A DNA stretch of 64,000 nucleotides. Source: Candidatus Tabaqchalia intestinavium. GTDB lineage: Bacteria; Bacillota; Clostridia; Oscillospirales; CAJFTT01. Below, piece by piece: positions 24,384-35,653 of this stretch. Both the position numbers and the translations under genes were made by a program. The stretch's first letter is position 1. Each line of letters begins with the position of its first letter. The stretch covers positions 1 to 64,000 of the forward strand of contig CAJFTT010000050.1 in assembly GCA_904420005.1 (NCBI GenBank). Reading direction: 5' to 3'. Below the pieces are notes generated by a model. That model saw only the letters and a list, made by a program, of their open reading frames with translations, had not been told where the DNA came from and did not search any database.

Positions 24384-25312
24384 CGCGCCCGACGACGGTC
24401 GCCGTTGCCAGAGGGAGCGGCGTTTCCGCGCCCGAGAAACGGTCTGCCTGCCCTGCGTCGCGGCGTCGCCCGCGCGCGTTTCCTCTCGCCGGCATCTCCG
24501 CGGCGTTTCCCGGGGAAAAGCGCGCGGCCTGCAAAGGGCGCAAAACGCCCCGGTGCGCGCCTGGCGACAAGAACGGCCCGGCCGGCCATCCGTTTGGCCG
24601 TCAAAAAGCCGGCGTCCCCTCTTGCCTTTTGAGGCTACCATTTTCTGCGGCAAAACGCCACCCCTCAAAAAGGGAATTTGGTTGGAATCCACCAGACCCG
24701 CGTTTTTCGCAGCGGCTTGCTGCAACCCGGTCCCTTCCGGGAAGGGCCGCCCGCACGGTGCGCAGCGCGCTCCGCCCGCGCCTCCCTGCCCGGGTCGGCC
24801 GGGCGGCGACTTTGCGTCGCCGCCTGGCGGGATTGGCCCGTATCGTTATGCCCCAAGGATTCACTTACCAGGGCAGGAGGATTCGATTGTCTGCCGCGCC
24901 TGGCACGCGGCCAACGAAAACGGAGCCTGAACAGGCGCGGGCCGCTCTGGCAGGGCGGCCGCTCAATGCAGCCCCCCGGTGGATAAGGGTATTACAAACA
25001 TGTATAAGCGATAGGACCCTACACTTTATTGTCGGCTGTCCTTTCCTGTATCCCTATCACAAACATGCAAAATTCCAATTTTTATAAGAGCCGCCCCTTG
25101 CAAAAGGCCGGAGCTGTCGCTATGAAAGCAATGCACATTCCGTACTCCCGCATTGCCGCGCGTTATCGCGCAAAGCCGCGCGCCGCTGCCCCCAGCAGAG
25201 GGCCAAACCCCAGCGCGCAAAACCACGTCGAACGCGGTGGGCAAGGCAAATGGACCCTATGCACAAGCACGGCGGAGAGAATCCTCCGAAAAAACCGATC
25301 GGCATACAAAAA
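24384..25312. other. gene-free region between XRE gene and nitroreductase terminator
   Basis: More than 900 bases with no reading frame that I can support. It contains a perfect 9-bp GGCGGCGAC/GTCGCCGCC hairpin (24802-24824). Two similar short strings, TATTACAAACATG near 24988 and TATCACAAACATG near 25056, lie in a lower-GC patch that differs from the very GC-rich first half. It may hold remnants of deleted or inserted DNA. Confidence 0.5.
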
Positions 25313-25344
25313 TACCGTCTGCAACAGTTCCATTGCAGACGGTA
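25313..25344 (-). terminator. rho-independent terminator of the arsR-nitroreductase operon
   Basis: A perfect 12-bp stem (TACCGTCTGCAA at 25313-25324 against 25333-25344) with an eight-base loop. On the minus strand it is followed by TTTTTG. It stands directly after the nitroreductase stop codon. Confidence 0.88.
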
Positions 25345-25350
25345 GCCTTT

Positions 25351-26025
25351 TCACTTCGCCCAAGTAAAGTTTTCTTTTCCTGCGCCGGCCTCAAAATGGC
25401 ACTTGACGATGCCCAAATCGGTTTTGGAATAGAAACCGCCCAGGGATTTTGCCGTGACGGTGCTCCCGCTGAGGGAAAGCATGAATTTCTGCTGGTTCAT
25501 GGCTGTGGGCGCCAGCATAGCCGCTTCCATGCCCTTGCGGAACCAGTCTGGCATCGCGCCCGCTACCTGGCAGAGGGCTTCCATGGGCTTGCTCTTGTGG
25601 GCGACGCCCTGCGTGGCGCCGTAGCCCAGGGACAGCACGCACACCAGCTTTTCCCCGGGCGCGATGGCGCAGCGGCTCTTGGCCGCCCCTTTGCCGAAAG
25701 TCATGGCCACCCAGCAGGTGTTGAGCCCCAGCGTCTGGGCCAGCAGAGCCAGCCGCTCCCCGTAATAGCCCAAGCGTTCCTCCAGGTCGCCGCCCTTTCG
25801 CCCGATGAGGGCAATGTAATTCTGCACACCGGAGAATTTTCCGTAATGCGCCATGAAGCTGTCAAAGGCTTTGGGCTCATTTGTTACCAGCTGGATATGC
25901 AGGCCGCCCTCCTGGTTGCAGGCGTCGATCTCCTTTTGCAGGGTCTGGATATCCTCCGGCTTCAGCGGGGTATCCTTGTAGCTGCGCACCGAGTGGCGCG
26001 CCTGCATCGCTTCCAAAATCGTCAT
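25351..26025 (-). CDS. nitroreductase family protein
   Basis: An FMN-dependent NAD(P)H oxidoreductase-like protein of 224 residues. The N-terminal MQARHSVRSYKDTPLKPEDI is the flavin-phosphate binding signature of the family. The middle (YYGERLALLAQTLGLNTCWVAMTFGKG) and MLAPTAMNQQKFM are typical of the TM1586-like nitroreductase subgroup. The natural substrate is unknown. ATG at 26025 is preferred (AAAGGATG at good distance); an ATG at 26034 lies on the ribosome-binding site. It is the second gene of a two-gene unit with the ArsR regulator 13 bases upstream, so its expression probably responds to the signal sensed by that regulator. Confidence 0.88.
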   Translation of the reverse strand: MTILEAMQARHSVRSYKDTPLKPEDIQTLQKEIDACNQEGGLHIQLVTNEPKAFDSFMAHYGKFSGVQNYIALIGRKGGDLEERLGYYGERLALLAQTLGLNTCWVAMTFGKGAAKSRCAIAPGEKLVCVLSLGYGATQGVAHKSKPMEALCQVAGAMPDWFRKGMEAAMLAPTAMNQQKFMLSLSGSTVTAKSLGGFYSKTDLGIVKCHFEAGAGKENFTWAK

Positions 26026-26038
26026 GACAATCATCCTT

Positions 26039-26404
26039 TCATTCTGTCAAACGGGGGTAATGGGCGCGCGCGGCGTCCTGCGCCGCCTGACAAACATGAT
26101 CCACCAGCGCCTTGATCTCGCTCCATTTGCCGAGGTTGGCGTCCACATAATAATAATTCCTAGTGCCCTGGCGATGGACGTTGACCAGCCCGGCATCCTT
26201 GAGGATCCGCAGGTGATGGGACACGGCCGGGCGGGAAAGATGGGTGCGCTTGGTGATCTCCGGCACACGCATGCCCACGGTTTCATATTCCAGCAGGGCG
26301 ATAAAGATCTGCTGGCGGGTTTCATCTCCCAGCGCCGCGAAGAAGCTTTGCAGCGCCTTGAATTCTTCCGCCAGAGACTGCCGCTGCGCTCTGCACTCGT
26401 CCAT
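26039..26404 (-). CDS. ArsR family transcriptional regulator
   Basis: A 121-residue winged-helix repressor. The recognition region is RVPEITKRTHLSRPAVSHHLRILKDAGLVNVHRQGTRNYYYVD, a good ArsR match. No metal-binding CxC motif is visible near helix 3, so it may sense something other than metals. The start is fixed at ATG 26404 (or 26410): the next upstream ATG overlaps the -10 box TATAAT at 26450-26445 and cannot be used. It heads the operon with the nitroreductase gene. A palindrome between promoter and gene suggests autoregulation. Confidence 0.9.
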   Translation of the reverse strand: MDECRAQRQSLAEEFKALQSFFAALGDETRQQIFIALLEYETVGMRVPEITKRTHLSRPAVSHHLRILKDAGLVNVHRQGTRNYYYVDANLGKWSEIKALVDHVCQAAQDAARAHYPRLTE

Positions 26405-26426
26405 CCCCATCCCCCTTTTGACAAAT

Positions 26427-26450
26427 AGTTTAAACTTTTGAACCATTATA
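26427..26450 (-). promoter_or_regulatory. -10 box and probable operator of the arsR operon
   Basis: On the minus strand TATAAT (26450-26445) is followed by the perfect palindrome AGTTTAAACT (26436-26427), extended by CAAA and TTTG flanks. It lies where an ArsR-type repressor would block initiation. The -35 region is weak. Confidence 0.55.
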
Positions 26451-26527
26451 GCACAGATTCTCCCCCTTGGCGCATCGGGAAAGAAAATCGAGACAGAGGC
26501 TTTGCCGCATCAGCGCCGAAACGACAA

Positions 26528-26560
26528 TTCTTCCGGCAACGGGGCTCGCTGCCGGAAGAA
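26528..26560. repeat. 11-bp inverted repeat upstream of arsR
   Basis: The perfect arms TTCTTCCGGCA (26528-26538) and TGCCGGAAGAA (26550-26560) lie about 100 bases downstream of the small CxxC protein gene. It may be a weak terminator for that gene, although the T-run is poor. Confidence 0.45.
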
Positions 26561-26656
26561 TTCCACGCCATACAGACAAAAAAGCAGCCCGCGCCGGGCC
26601 CTGCCAGCGCAAAAGCTTGTTTGCCGGCCGGAAGCTTACCAGCCCGCCGTCCCACC

Positions 26657-26866
26657 CTACGGATCCGGATCCGCCGCAATTTCCTCGCACTCGCTCAATT
26701 CCGTGAAATCCTCCAAAGAATGTCGGAATCCTCGCCTTAAATATTCCTTCCCGCCGTCCACGCTGCAGCAGCCGCATCGGCAGGTCACAAAATCATGTCG
26801 GTGCGTGGAAACCAGGATTTCCCCGCAGTGATTGCACTGGATCGCGTTTTTGATAATCCGTTTCAT
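26657..26866 (-). CDS. small CxxC protein (DUF7695-like)
   Basis: A 69-residue protein beginning MKRIIKNAIQCNHCGEILVS. It has a CNHCG knuckle at residues 11-15 and a second pair in the CRCGCCSVDGG stretch, so it probably binds zinc. The RHDFVTCRCG...SVDGG...YLRRG pattern matches small clostridial proteins of the DUF7695 type, whose function is unknown. The acidic tail (LSECEEIAADPDP) is normal for these proteins. The ATG at 26866 follows GAAAGGAAAAACGC, and the stop is TAG. The much longer open frame upstream has no supported start. Confidence 0.8.
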   Translation of the reverse strand: MKRIIKNAIQCNHCGEILVSTHRHDFVTCRCGCCSVDGGKEYLRRGFRHSLEDFTELSECEEIAADPDP

Positions 26867-27181
26867 GCGTTTTTCCTTTCCGGGGCAATGGGGGAGCCGC
26901 GGGCGCGCCGCCCCAACGCGCCTGCATCTTTTCAGGGCGCTTTGGAGGCCGAGGGGACGATGCCCGGCCGCTTTGCCGCCCTTGCCGGCCGTTCCCCTTC
27001 CCGAAGGCGTCGCGTCATCGCCGCCGTCCCCGCCCCCGCCGGTGTCTGCGCGAAAAAGAGACAGCCGGAGGCATCGGAGAATCCCGGCGCCTTCGGCTGT
27101 TTCGCTTTTTGGGGATGTACGCAAGGCTTCGCGCGCCCGCACGCGCGCCGCTGTTTCCCCGCGCCGCGCGGCGGGCGCGGC

Positions 27182-28699
<1,518 letters not shown>

Positions 28700-28792
28700 T
28701 ACGATCGTTTCCCCTTTCCGCGCCGGTCTGCGGCGCGCTGCAATGGATGAAATCCGGCTTTCGCCGGGATGGGACGCTCTCCCCGGAGCGGC

Positions 28793-28836
28793 AAAACAGA
28801 CGTGCCGCGCTGCGGGAGCGCCTGCGCGTCTGTTTT
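28793..28836 (-). terminator. hairpin terminator or attenuator between tpiA and gpmI
   Basis: AAAACAGACG (28793-28802) pairs with CGTCTGTTTT (28827-28836) around a GC-rich inner hairpin. T-runs occur on both sides, so it could act on either strand. In the minus-strand operon it would reduce read-through from tpiA into gpmI. Confidence 0.65.
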
Positions 28837-28970
28837 TTGCCGGGAAAGGCCGCCCCGCGCGGGGATGCACCGCAAAAGTGCGGGCGCCGTCCCCTATGCG
28901 ATCGCCTCGGTCCCGCGGCGGGCCGTCTCCGCCCCGCGCCGCGCGGCCGCTTGCGTCGCATTCACGCGGC

Positions 28971-29738
28971 TCACTTGCTCGCCGCGGCGACGATGACGGA
29001 GAAATCCTTGGCCTTGAGCGACGCGCCGCCGATCAGGCCGCCGTCGACGTCAGGCTGCGCGAGCAGCTCCTCGGCGTTGCCGGCGTTCATCGAGCCGCCG
29101 TACTGGATGGTCATGCCGCCGGCGCATTTGTCGCAATACAGCGACGCCACCACGCCGCGGATGAGGGCGCAGACCTCGTTGGCCTGCGCGGCTGTCGCGG
29201 TCTTGCCCGTGCCGATGGCCCACACCGGCTCATAGGCGATGATGATGCGGCTGAGCTCCTCCGCCTTGACGCCGGACAGCGCGACCTTGACCTGCGTCGC
29301 GACGACCTCCGCCGTGATGCCCAGCTCCCGCTCACGCTCCAGCTCGCCCACGCACAGGATGACCGTCAGCCCCTCGTCGAGCGCGGCGCGCACGCGACGG
29401 TTGACCGTGGCGTCCGTCTCGCCGAAATACTGCCGGCGCTCGGAATGGCCGATGACGACATAGGAAACGCCCATCTCGCGCAGCATCGGGGCCGAGATCT
29501 CGCCCGTGAAGGCGCCGCTCTTCTCCCAGTGGCAGTTCTGCGCGCCGACGCGGATGTTCGAGCCCTTGACGGCTTCGAGCGCGGCCGGCAGATCGACGAA
29601 CGGCACGCAAACGACCACGTCGCAGCCCGCGTCCGCGACGAGCGGGCGCAGCTCGGCGATGAGCGCGCTGGCCTCCGCCGGGGTCTTGTTCATCTTCCAG
29701 TTGCCGGCAATGACGGCAGGACGAAGGGACTTATTCAT
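28971..29738 (-). CDS. tpiA: triosephosphate isomerase
   Basis: Interconverts dihydroxyacetone phosphate and glyceraldehyde 3-phosphate. The TIM-barrel motifs are all in place in 255 residues: the substrate lysine in AGNWKMNKT, the electrophile His98 in [14 protein letters not shown], the base Glu in [14 protein letters not shown], and the phosphate-binding [11 protein letters not shown] and [14 protein letters not shown] at 29738 with AAGAAAGGTTG is chosen. It follows pgk across a 115-bp gap containing a terminator-like hairpin. Confidence 0.98.
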   Translation of the reverse strand: MNKSLRPAVIAGNWKMNKTPAEASALIAELRPLVADAGCDVVVCVPFVDLPAALEAVKGSNIRVGAQNCHWEKSGAFTGEISAPMLREMGVSYVVIGHSERRQYFGETDATVNRRVRAALDEGLTVILCVGELERERELGITAEVVATQVKVALSGVKAEELSRIIIAYEPVWAIGTGKTATAAQANEVCALIRGVVASLYCDKCAGGMTIQYGGSMNAGNAEELLAQPDVDGGLIGGASLKAKDFSVIVAAASK

Positions 29739-29808
29739 GAAAATCAACCTTTCTTGTGTTCTTTTGGATTTCTCATTGTTTCTGCACTTCCCGCGCCGCG
29801 ACCGGCGC

Positions 29809-29842
29809 AAAAAGGCGGCCCAGAAAACGCTCTGCGCCGCCT
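29809..29842 (-). terminator. terminator-like hairpin between pgk and tpiA
   Basis: On the minus strand AGGCGGC and GCCGCCT pair around an inner CAGA/TCTG stem, followed by TTTTTG. It lies just after the pgk stop and would let only part of the transcripts continue into tpiA. Confidence 0.7.
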
Positions 29843-29853
29843 GCGAAGCCAAC

Positions 29854-31041
29854 TTATTTGTCGTTGAGCGCGGCGATTCCGGGCAGCTCCAGCCCCTCCA
29901 GGAACTCCAGCGACGCGCCGCCGCCGGTGGAGATATGCGTCATCTTGTCGGCGAAGCCCAGCGCTTCCACCGCCGCGGCCGAGTCGCCGCCGCCGATGAT
30001 GGAGATCGCGCCGCTCTCCGCGACCGCACGGGCCACCGCGCGGGTGCCGGACGCGTAACGCTCCCATTCGGAAACGCCCATCGGGCCGTTCCAGATGACC
30101 GTGCCCGCGCCCTGGACCGCCTGCGCGAACAGCTTCTCCGTCTCGGGACCGATGTCAAGGCCCATCCAGCCGTCGGGGATGTTGTCCGACTTCGTCTCGC
30201 CATACTGGCAGTTGGGGTCGTACTTGTCGCCGATGCGGTTGTCCACCGGCAGCAGGAGCTTGACGCCCTTGGCCGCCGCCTTCTCGATGAGGCTCTTGGC
30301 CAGCTCGACCTTGTCGTCCTCGCAGATGGAGGTGCCGATGGAATAGCCCTGCGCCTTGAAGAAGGTATAGGCCATGCCGCCGCCGATGATGAGCGTGTCG
30401 ACCTTCTCGATGAGGTTGTTGATGACGCCGATCTTGTCGGAAACCTTCGCGCCGCCCAGGATCGCGACGAACGGGCGCTTCGGGTTCTCCAGCGCGCCGC
30501 CCATGATGTTGATCTCCTTCTGGATCAGGTAGCCGCAGACCGCCGGCAGGTACGCCGTCACGCCCGCCGTGGAAGCGTGCGCGCGGTGCGCGGTGCCGAA
30601 CGCGTCGTTGACATAGATCTCCGCCAGGGAAGCCAGCGCCTTGGCGTATTCGGGATCGTTCTTTTCCTCTTCCTTATGGAAGCGGACGTTCTCCAGCAGC
30701 ATCACGTCGCCGTCCTGCAGGGAGGCCGCGAGCTCCTTCGCGCTGTCGCCGATGACGTCTTTGGCCATCTTGACCTCCTTGCCCAGCAGCTCGGAGAGGC
30801 GCTTGGCGACCGGCGCCAGGGAATATTTCATGTTGAATTCACCCTTCGGGCGGCCCATATGGGAGCAGAGGATGACGCGCGCGCCATGATCGATCAGATA
30901 CTGAATCGTGGGCAGCGCCTCGCGGATGCGCTTATCGTCGGTGATGACGCCATCCGCCAGCGGCACGTTGAAATCGCAGCGGACGAGCACTCGTTTCCCC
31001 TTGACCTCGATGTCCTCGATCGTCTTTTTATTCAGAGCCAT
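29854..31041 (-). CDS. pgk: phosphoglycerate kinase
   Basis: Transfers the acyl phosphate of 1,3-bisphosphoglycerate to ADP. The 395 residues contain [11 protein letters not shown] at the N-terminus, [10 protein letters not shown] (substrate binding), [26 protein letters not shown], the hinge region [13 protein letters not shown] and the nucleotide-binding end [13 protein letters not shown]...[17 protein letters not shown] at 31041 has AAAGGA at the right distance; ATG at 31050 lies on top of that site. A strong promoter at 31123-31151 starts the pgk-tpiA-gpmI run. The usual partner gapA is not adjacent. Confidence 0.98.
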   Translation of the reverse strand: MALNKKTIEDIEVKGKRVLVRCDFNVPLADGVITDDKRIREALPTIQYLIDHGARVILCSHMGRPKGEFNMKYSLAPVAKRLSELLGKEVKMAKDVIGDSAKELAASLQDGDVMLLENVRFHKEEEKNDPEYAKALASLAEIYVNDAFGTAHRAHASTAGVTAYLPAVCGYLIQKEINIMGGALENPKRPFVAILGGAKVSDKIGVINNLIEKVDTLIIGGGMAYTFFKAQGYSIGTSICEDDKVELAKSLIEKAAAKGVKLLLPVDNRIGDKYDPNCQYGETKSDNIPDGWMGLDIGPETEKLFAQAVQGAGTVIWNGPMGVSEWERYASGTRAVARAVAESGAISIIGGGDSAAAVEALGFADKMTHISTGGGASLEFLEGLELPGIAALNDK

Positions 31042-31122
31042 GAAATCCATTCCTTTCGCAGAGGCAGCCTGCGGGCGGGTATCCCCGGCGCGCCGTCCTC
31101 TTTCCTATTTTTTCAGTTTATT

Positions 31123-31151
31123 ATTTTACCTTATTTTTCTTTTCATTGCAA
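31123..31151 (-). promoter_or_regulatory. promoter of the pgk-tpiA-gpmI run
   Basis: On the minus strand, TTGCAA (31151-31146) and TAAAAT (31128-31123) have 17-bp spacing in an AT-rich gap. The leader to pgk is about 75 bases. Confidence 0.75.
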
Positions 31152-31171
31152 GAGGCTTTGGCGGCAAAGCG

Positions 31172-31936
31172 TTAAATAAGCTGTGAATTTTCGCCCTCCC
31201 CGGCGAGCGCGCGCAGCACGTGCCCCGCCAGGATCATGCCCGCCACGGGCGGCACGAACGGCACGCTTGCGGGCGGCGTGCGGCCGGCCGGCCCGCCGGG
31301 CGCGGGGACCTGCGCCTCCTGCGCGTCCGCCGGCGGCTCGGTGGAATAGACCACCGTCAGCGCCCCGATCCCGCGCCGGCGCAGTTCACGGCGCATGACG
31401 CGGCACAGCGGGCAGACGGAGGTGGAGAAGATGTCCGCCACCGCAAAGCGCGTGGGGTCGAGCTTGTTGCCCGTGCCCATCGCGCTGATGATGGGCACGC
31501 CGTGCGCCGCGGCGTATTCGGCCAGCACGAGCTTGGCGCTGACGGTGTCGATGGCGTCGACGATATAATCCACGCCCGCGAGCGGGAATTGTTCGATATT
31601 CTCCGGCAGCAGAAAGGCCTGCCGCGTCTGCACCTGACAGGCGGGGTTGATGTCCAGCACACGCTCGCGCATGACGTCCACCTTCGGCCGCCCCAGCGTC
31701 GAGCGCAGGGCGATGAGCTGCCGGTTGAGGTTGCTCTCCTCGACGCAGTCGGCGTCCACGAGGCGCAGCGCGCCGACGCCCCCGCGCGCCAGCGCCTCCG
31801 CCGCCGCGGCCCCTACGCCGCCCAGGCCAAAGACCGCGACCGTGCTGCGCTGCAGCCGCTCGACGCCCGCGTCCCCGAGCAGACGCCGCGTGCGCGACAG
31901 CATGTCCCCGTCTGCCCGCTCCTTTGCGCCGTTCAT
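31172..31936 (-). CDS. tcdA: tRNA threonylcarbamoyladenosine dehydratase (TcdA/CsdL-like)
   Basis: A ThiF/E1-like enzyme of 254 residues that cyclises t6A37 of tRNA to ct6A using ATP. The Rossmann nucleotide-binding loop is VAVFGLGGVGAAAAEALARGGVG, followed by LVDADCVEESNLNRQ, VDYIVDAIDTVSAKL, SAMGTGNKLDPT and VYSTEPP, all typical of TcdA. A cysteine pair (CPLC) lies near residue 166. The ATG at 31936 overlaps the stop codon of the acetyltransferase gene by four bases (ATGA), so the two are translationally coupled. Confidence 0.92.
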   Translation of the reverse strand: MNGAKERADGDMLSRTRRLLGDAGVERLQRSTVAVFGLGGVGAAAAEALARGGVGALRLVDADCVEESNLNRQLIALRSTLGRPKVDVMRERVLDINPACQVQTRQAFLLPENIEQFPLAGVDYIVDAIDTVSAKLVLAEYAAAHGVPIISAMGTGNKLDPTRFAVADIFSTSVCPLCRVMRRELRRRGIGALTVVYSTEPPADAQEAQVPAPGGPAGRTPPASVPFVPPVAGMILAGHVLRALAGEGENSQLI

Positions 31937-32544
31937 TCGATGTCGATCCTCCTGGTCTTTTCATAATACTGCCGGTCATGCTCGCTGATCTCCCGCAGCA
32001 CGCGGCAGGGCGTGCCGACAGCGACGACGTTGGCGGGGATATCCTTCGTCACGACGCTGCCCGCCCCGATGACCGAATTCTCCCCGATGCGCACGCCCGG
32101 CAGGATGATCGACCCCGCGCCGATCCAGACGTTGTCCTCGATCACGACCGGCAGGTTATACTGCGCCTGCCGGCGCCGCAGCTCCGGATGGATCGGATGC
32201 GTCGCGGCGTCCACCACCACGCCCGGGCCGAACATGACCTTGTCGCCGATATAAATATGCGTGTCGTCCACCAGCGTGAGGTTGAAATTGGCGTAGACAT
32301 CGCGCCCCATGTGGACGTGCCGGCCCCAGTTGGTGTGCAGAGGCGGCTCGATATAGCTGCCCTCCCCGAACGAGGCGAACAGCTTCTCCAGCAGCGCGCG
32401 GCGTCGCTCGGCCTCCGACGGGCGCGTCTGGTTGAAGTCGTAAAGAATTTCCAGGCAGGCGGCCTGCTCGGCGAGCAGCGCCTTATCGTTGCAAAAATAG
32501 AGTTTGCCGCTGTGCATGCGTTCTTTGATTTCCTGCATTTCCAT
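31933..32544 (-). CDS. sugar O-acetyltransferase (maltose/galactoside acetyltransferase family)
   Basis: A trimeric left-handed beta-helix acetyltransferase of 203 residues using acetyl-CoA. The N-terminal Mac domain is visible (MHSGKLYFCNDKALLAEQAACLEILYDFNQT). Hexapeptide repeats follow, with the catalytic histidine in VVVDAATHPIHPELR and the conserved IGAGSVVTKDIPANVVAVGTPCRVLREI at the end. Substrates in the family are maltose, glucose and galactosides. ATG at 32544 has a strong AAAGGAG. A consensus promoter lies at 32710-32738. It forms a two-gene unit with tcdA. Confidence 0.92.
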   Translation of the reverse strand: MEMQEIKERMHSGKLYFCNDKALLAEQAACLEILYDFNQTRPSEAERRRALLEKLFASFGEGSYIEPPLHTNWGRHVHMGRDVYANFNLTLVDDTHIYIGDKVMFGPGVVVDAATHPIHPELRRRQAQYNLPVVIEDNVWIGAGSIILPGVRIGENSVIGAGSVVTKDIPANVVAVGTPCRVLREISEHDRQYYEKTRRIDIE

Positions 32545-32709
32545 GTGGATCGCTCCTTTTCGTCCGTTTGTTTCCCGCCGGGAAGCCGCGGGCGGCGTTT
32601 TGCGCCGCGTCAAAGCCGCCGGGCCGCCGGGCGCACCCGATGGGCGCGCCGGCCCCCGCTTTCCCGCGCGCCGGCCGCGTTTCCCCGTTTGCCGCGGGGC
32701 CGCTCTCCC

Positions 32710-32738
32710 ACTATATAATGCTTTCCCCGCAAAGTCAA
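32710..32738 (-). promoter_or_regulatory. promoter of the acetyltransferase-tcdA unit
   Basis: On the minus strand, TTGACT (32738-32733) and TATAGT (32715-32710) have 17-bp spacing. The leader to the ATG is about 160 bases, very GC-rich and without another gene. Confidence 0.75.
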
Positions 32739-32799
32739 GAATAAACCGCCCGCACCGCGGCGACAGACCCACACGGCCGTCGCCCGGTTCCCTGCATGC

Positions 32800-32836
32800 A
32801 AAAAGATGGCGGACACGCTTGTGTCTGCCATCTTTC
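32800..32836 (-). terminator. rho-independent terminator of typA
   Basis: AAAGATGGC-GACAC type arms (about 32802-32815 and 32821-32835) pair around GCTT with one mismatch. Read on the minus strand the stem is followed by TTTTTGC. Confidence 0.85.
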
Positions 32837-32924
32837 TATCCCTTCCGGCCGGTTTCCCGGCAGCGGACGGCTTGTCTCTATCTTGCTCCCGCGGCGTTCC
32901 CGCGGCGCGAAGCCGCGCGGCGGC

Positions 32925-34748
<1,824 letters not shown>

Positions 34749-34879
34749 ACTTGGTAGCTTCCTTTCTCTCACGGCGCGGCGCCCCGCCGCGCGGCCGTTT
34801 CCTCGGCGCAAAAATCGAATGTCCACAAGTATTTTATTATACACAACAGAAATGGCGGAATCCAGAAGTTTTTCTCTTT

Positions 34880-35520
34880 TTTTACAAATTCCTCATCATT
34901 TCCTCCCCCTGGCGCGCGCAAAATAGAGCGGTAGGCGGTCGGCTTTCCCCGCCGGCCGCGCGCAGCATCGCAGGCGGCCCGGGAAAGCCGGCGCTCGCGG
35001 GTTCGTCCGCCGCCGGCCGCGCGCTGCATTCCCTCCATAGGATAGCGCCCCGCCGGTTTCCCCCGTTTGATGGAGGCGGCCGAACTTCTCGCAAACGCGG
35101 CGCCCCGGACCTGCCAGTTCCCCCGCCGCGCGGCTGCAGCCGTGCCTGCCCGGTCCGCCCTGGGCCGCAGGAGCGCCATTCTGCCCGGCATGGGTTGCAG
35201 CCAGACCTGCCCGGCCCGCCTTCTGCGGCCGCCCGCGATAGCGGCAAGGATTTCTGCGGCCGGCCGCCTCCTCTTGCCCCCCGCTTGCCGCGGCGCGCCG
35301 CGACGAAAGCGGGGGCCGCGAATCTGCCGGCGCGTTGCCGCGACATAGCGCGCGTTCTCTCCATACGGCACGTTTCTCCGAGGCGGCGCACTCCCTCTGC
35401 GGCGCGTTTGTGCGATACAACGCGCCCCCAAGGCGGCCGCAATCGCCGCGCCTCCGCCGCCTTTTCCCTTCTTTTCCAAATGCGACCAAAAATGTATATT
35501 TTTTCATTCAGGCGATTTTT
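34880..35520. other. GC-rich gene-free gap between typA and the natA promoter
   Basis: About 640 bases with reading frames on every strand but none with a start site or a recognisable protein. It contains a pair of repeats exactly 61 bp apart (35135 and 35196). No RNA gene was recognised. Confidence 0.5.
35135..35220. repeat. 61-bp-spaced repeat pair (array C)
   Basis: Two 25-base strings at 35135-35159 and 35196-35220 match at 21 positions (TGCAGCC...CCTGCCCGG.CCGCC). Their 61-bp spacing equals that of the arrays at 23.5 and 40.3 kb, and the TGCCCG...CCGCC core is similar to array A. Confidence 0.5.
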
Positions 35521-35590
35521 GTCGGATTTTCTCAATTTTTTCTGGGAAATTTGCCGGTTTTTGCTTCAACTGTGACCGAGGGATAACGCA
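35521..35590. repeat. dispersed 70-bp repeat, copy 1
   Basis: Aligns without gaps to 40578-40647 with about 52 of 70 identical positions, starting GTCGGATT and ending GGATAACGCA. It lies immediately upstream of the natA promoter (five bases before the -35 box). Confidence 0.7.
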
Positions 35591-35594
35591 TATA

Positions 35595-35623
35595 TTGTCT
35601 TTCTCTCAGGCGCATGCTATACT
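35595..35623 (+). promoter_or_regulatory. promoter of the NatAB-like operon
   Basis: TTGTCT (35595-35600) and TATACT (35618-35623) have 17-bp spacing, about 30 bases before the TTG start codon. Confidence 0.7.
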
Positions 35624-35653
35624 GTGCATGATTTTTAACGGAGGTGAAGCTCT

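Noticed and set aside
24838-24905. A tRNA-like string (GGATTCGATTGTC region)
   Set aside because: No acceptor stem, anticodon arm or consensus GGTTCGAATCC T-arm can be formed around it.
25026-25244. A 72-codon minus-strand frame in the gap upstream of the XRE gene
   Set aside because: No ribosome-binding site, no similarity that I recognise, and it lies in a mixed-composition gap likely to be remnant DNA.
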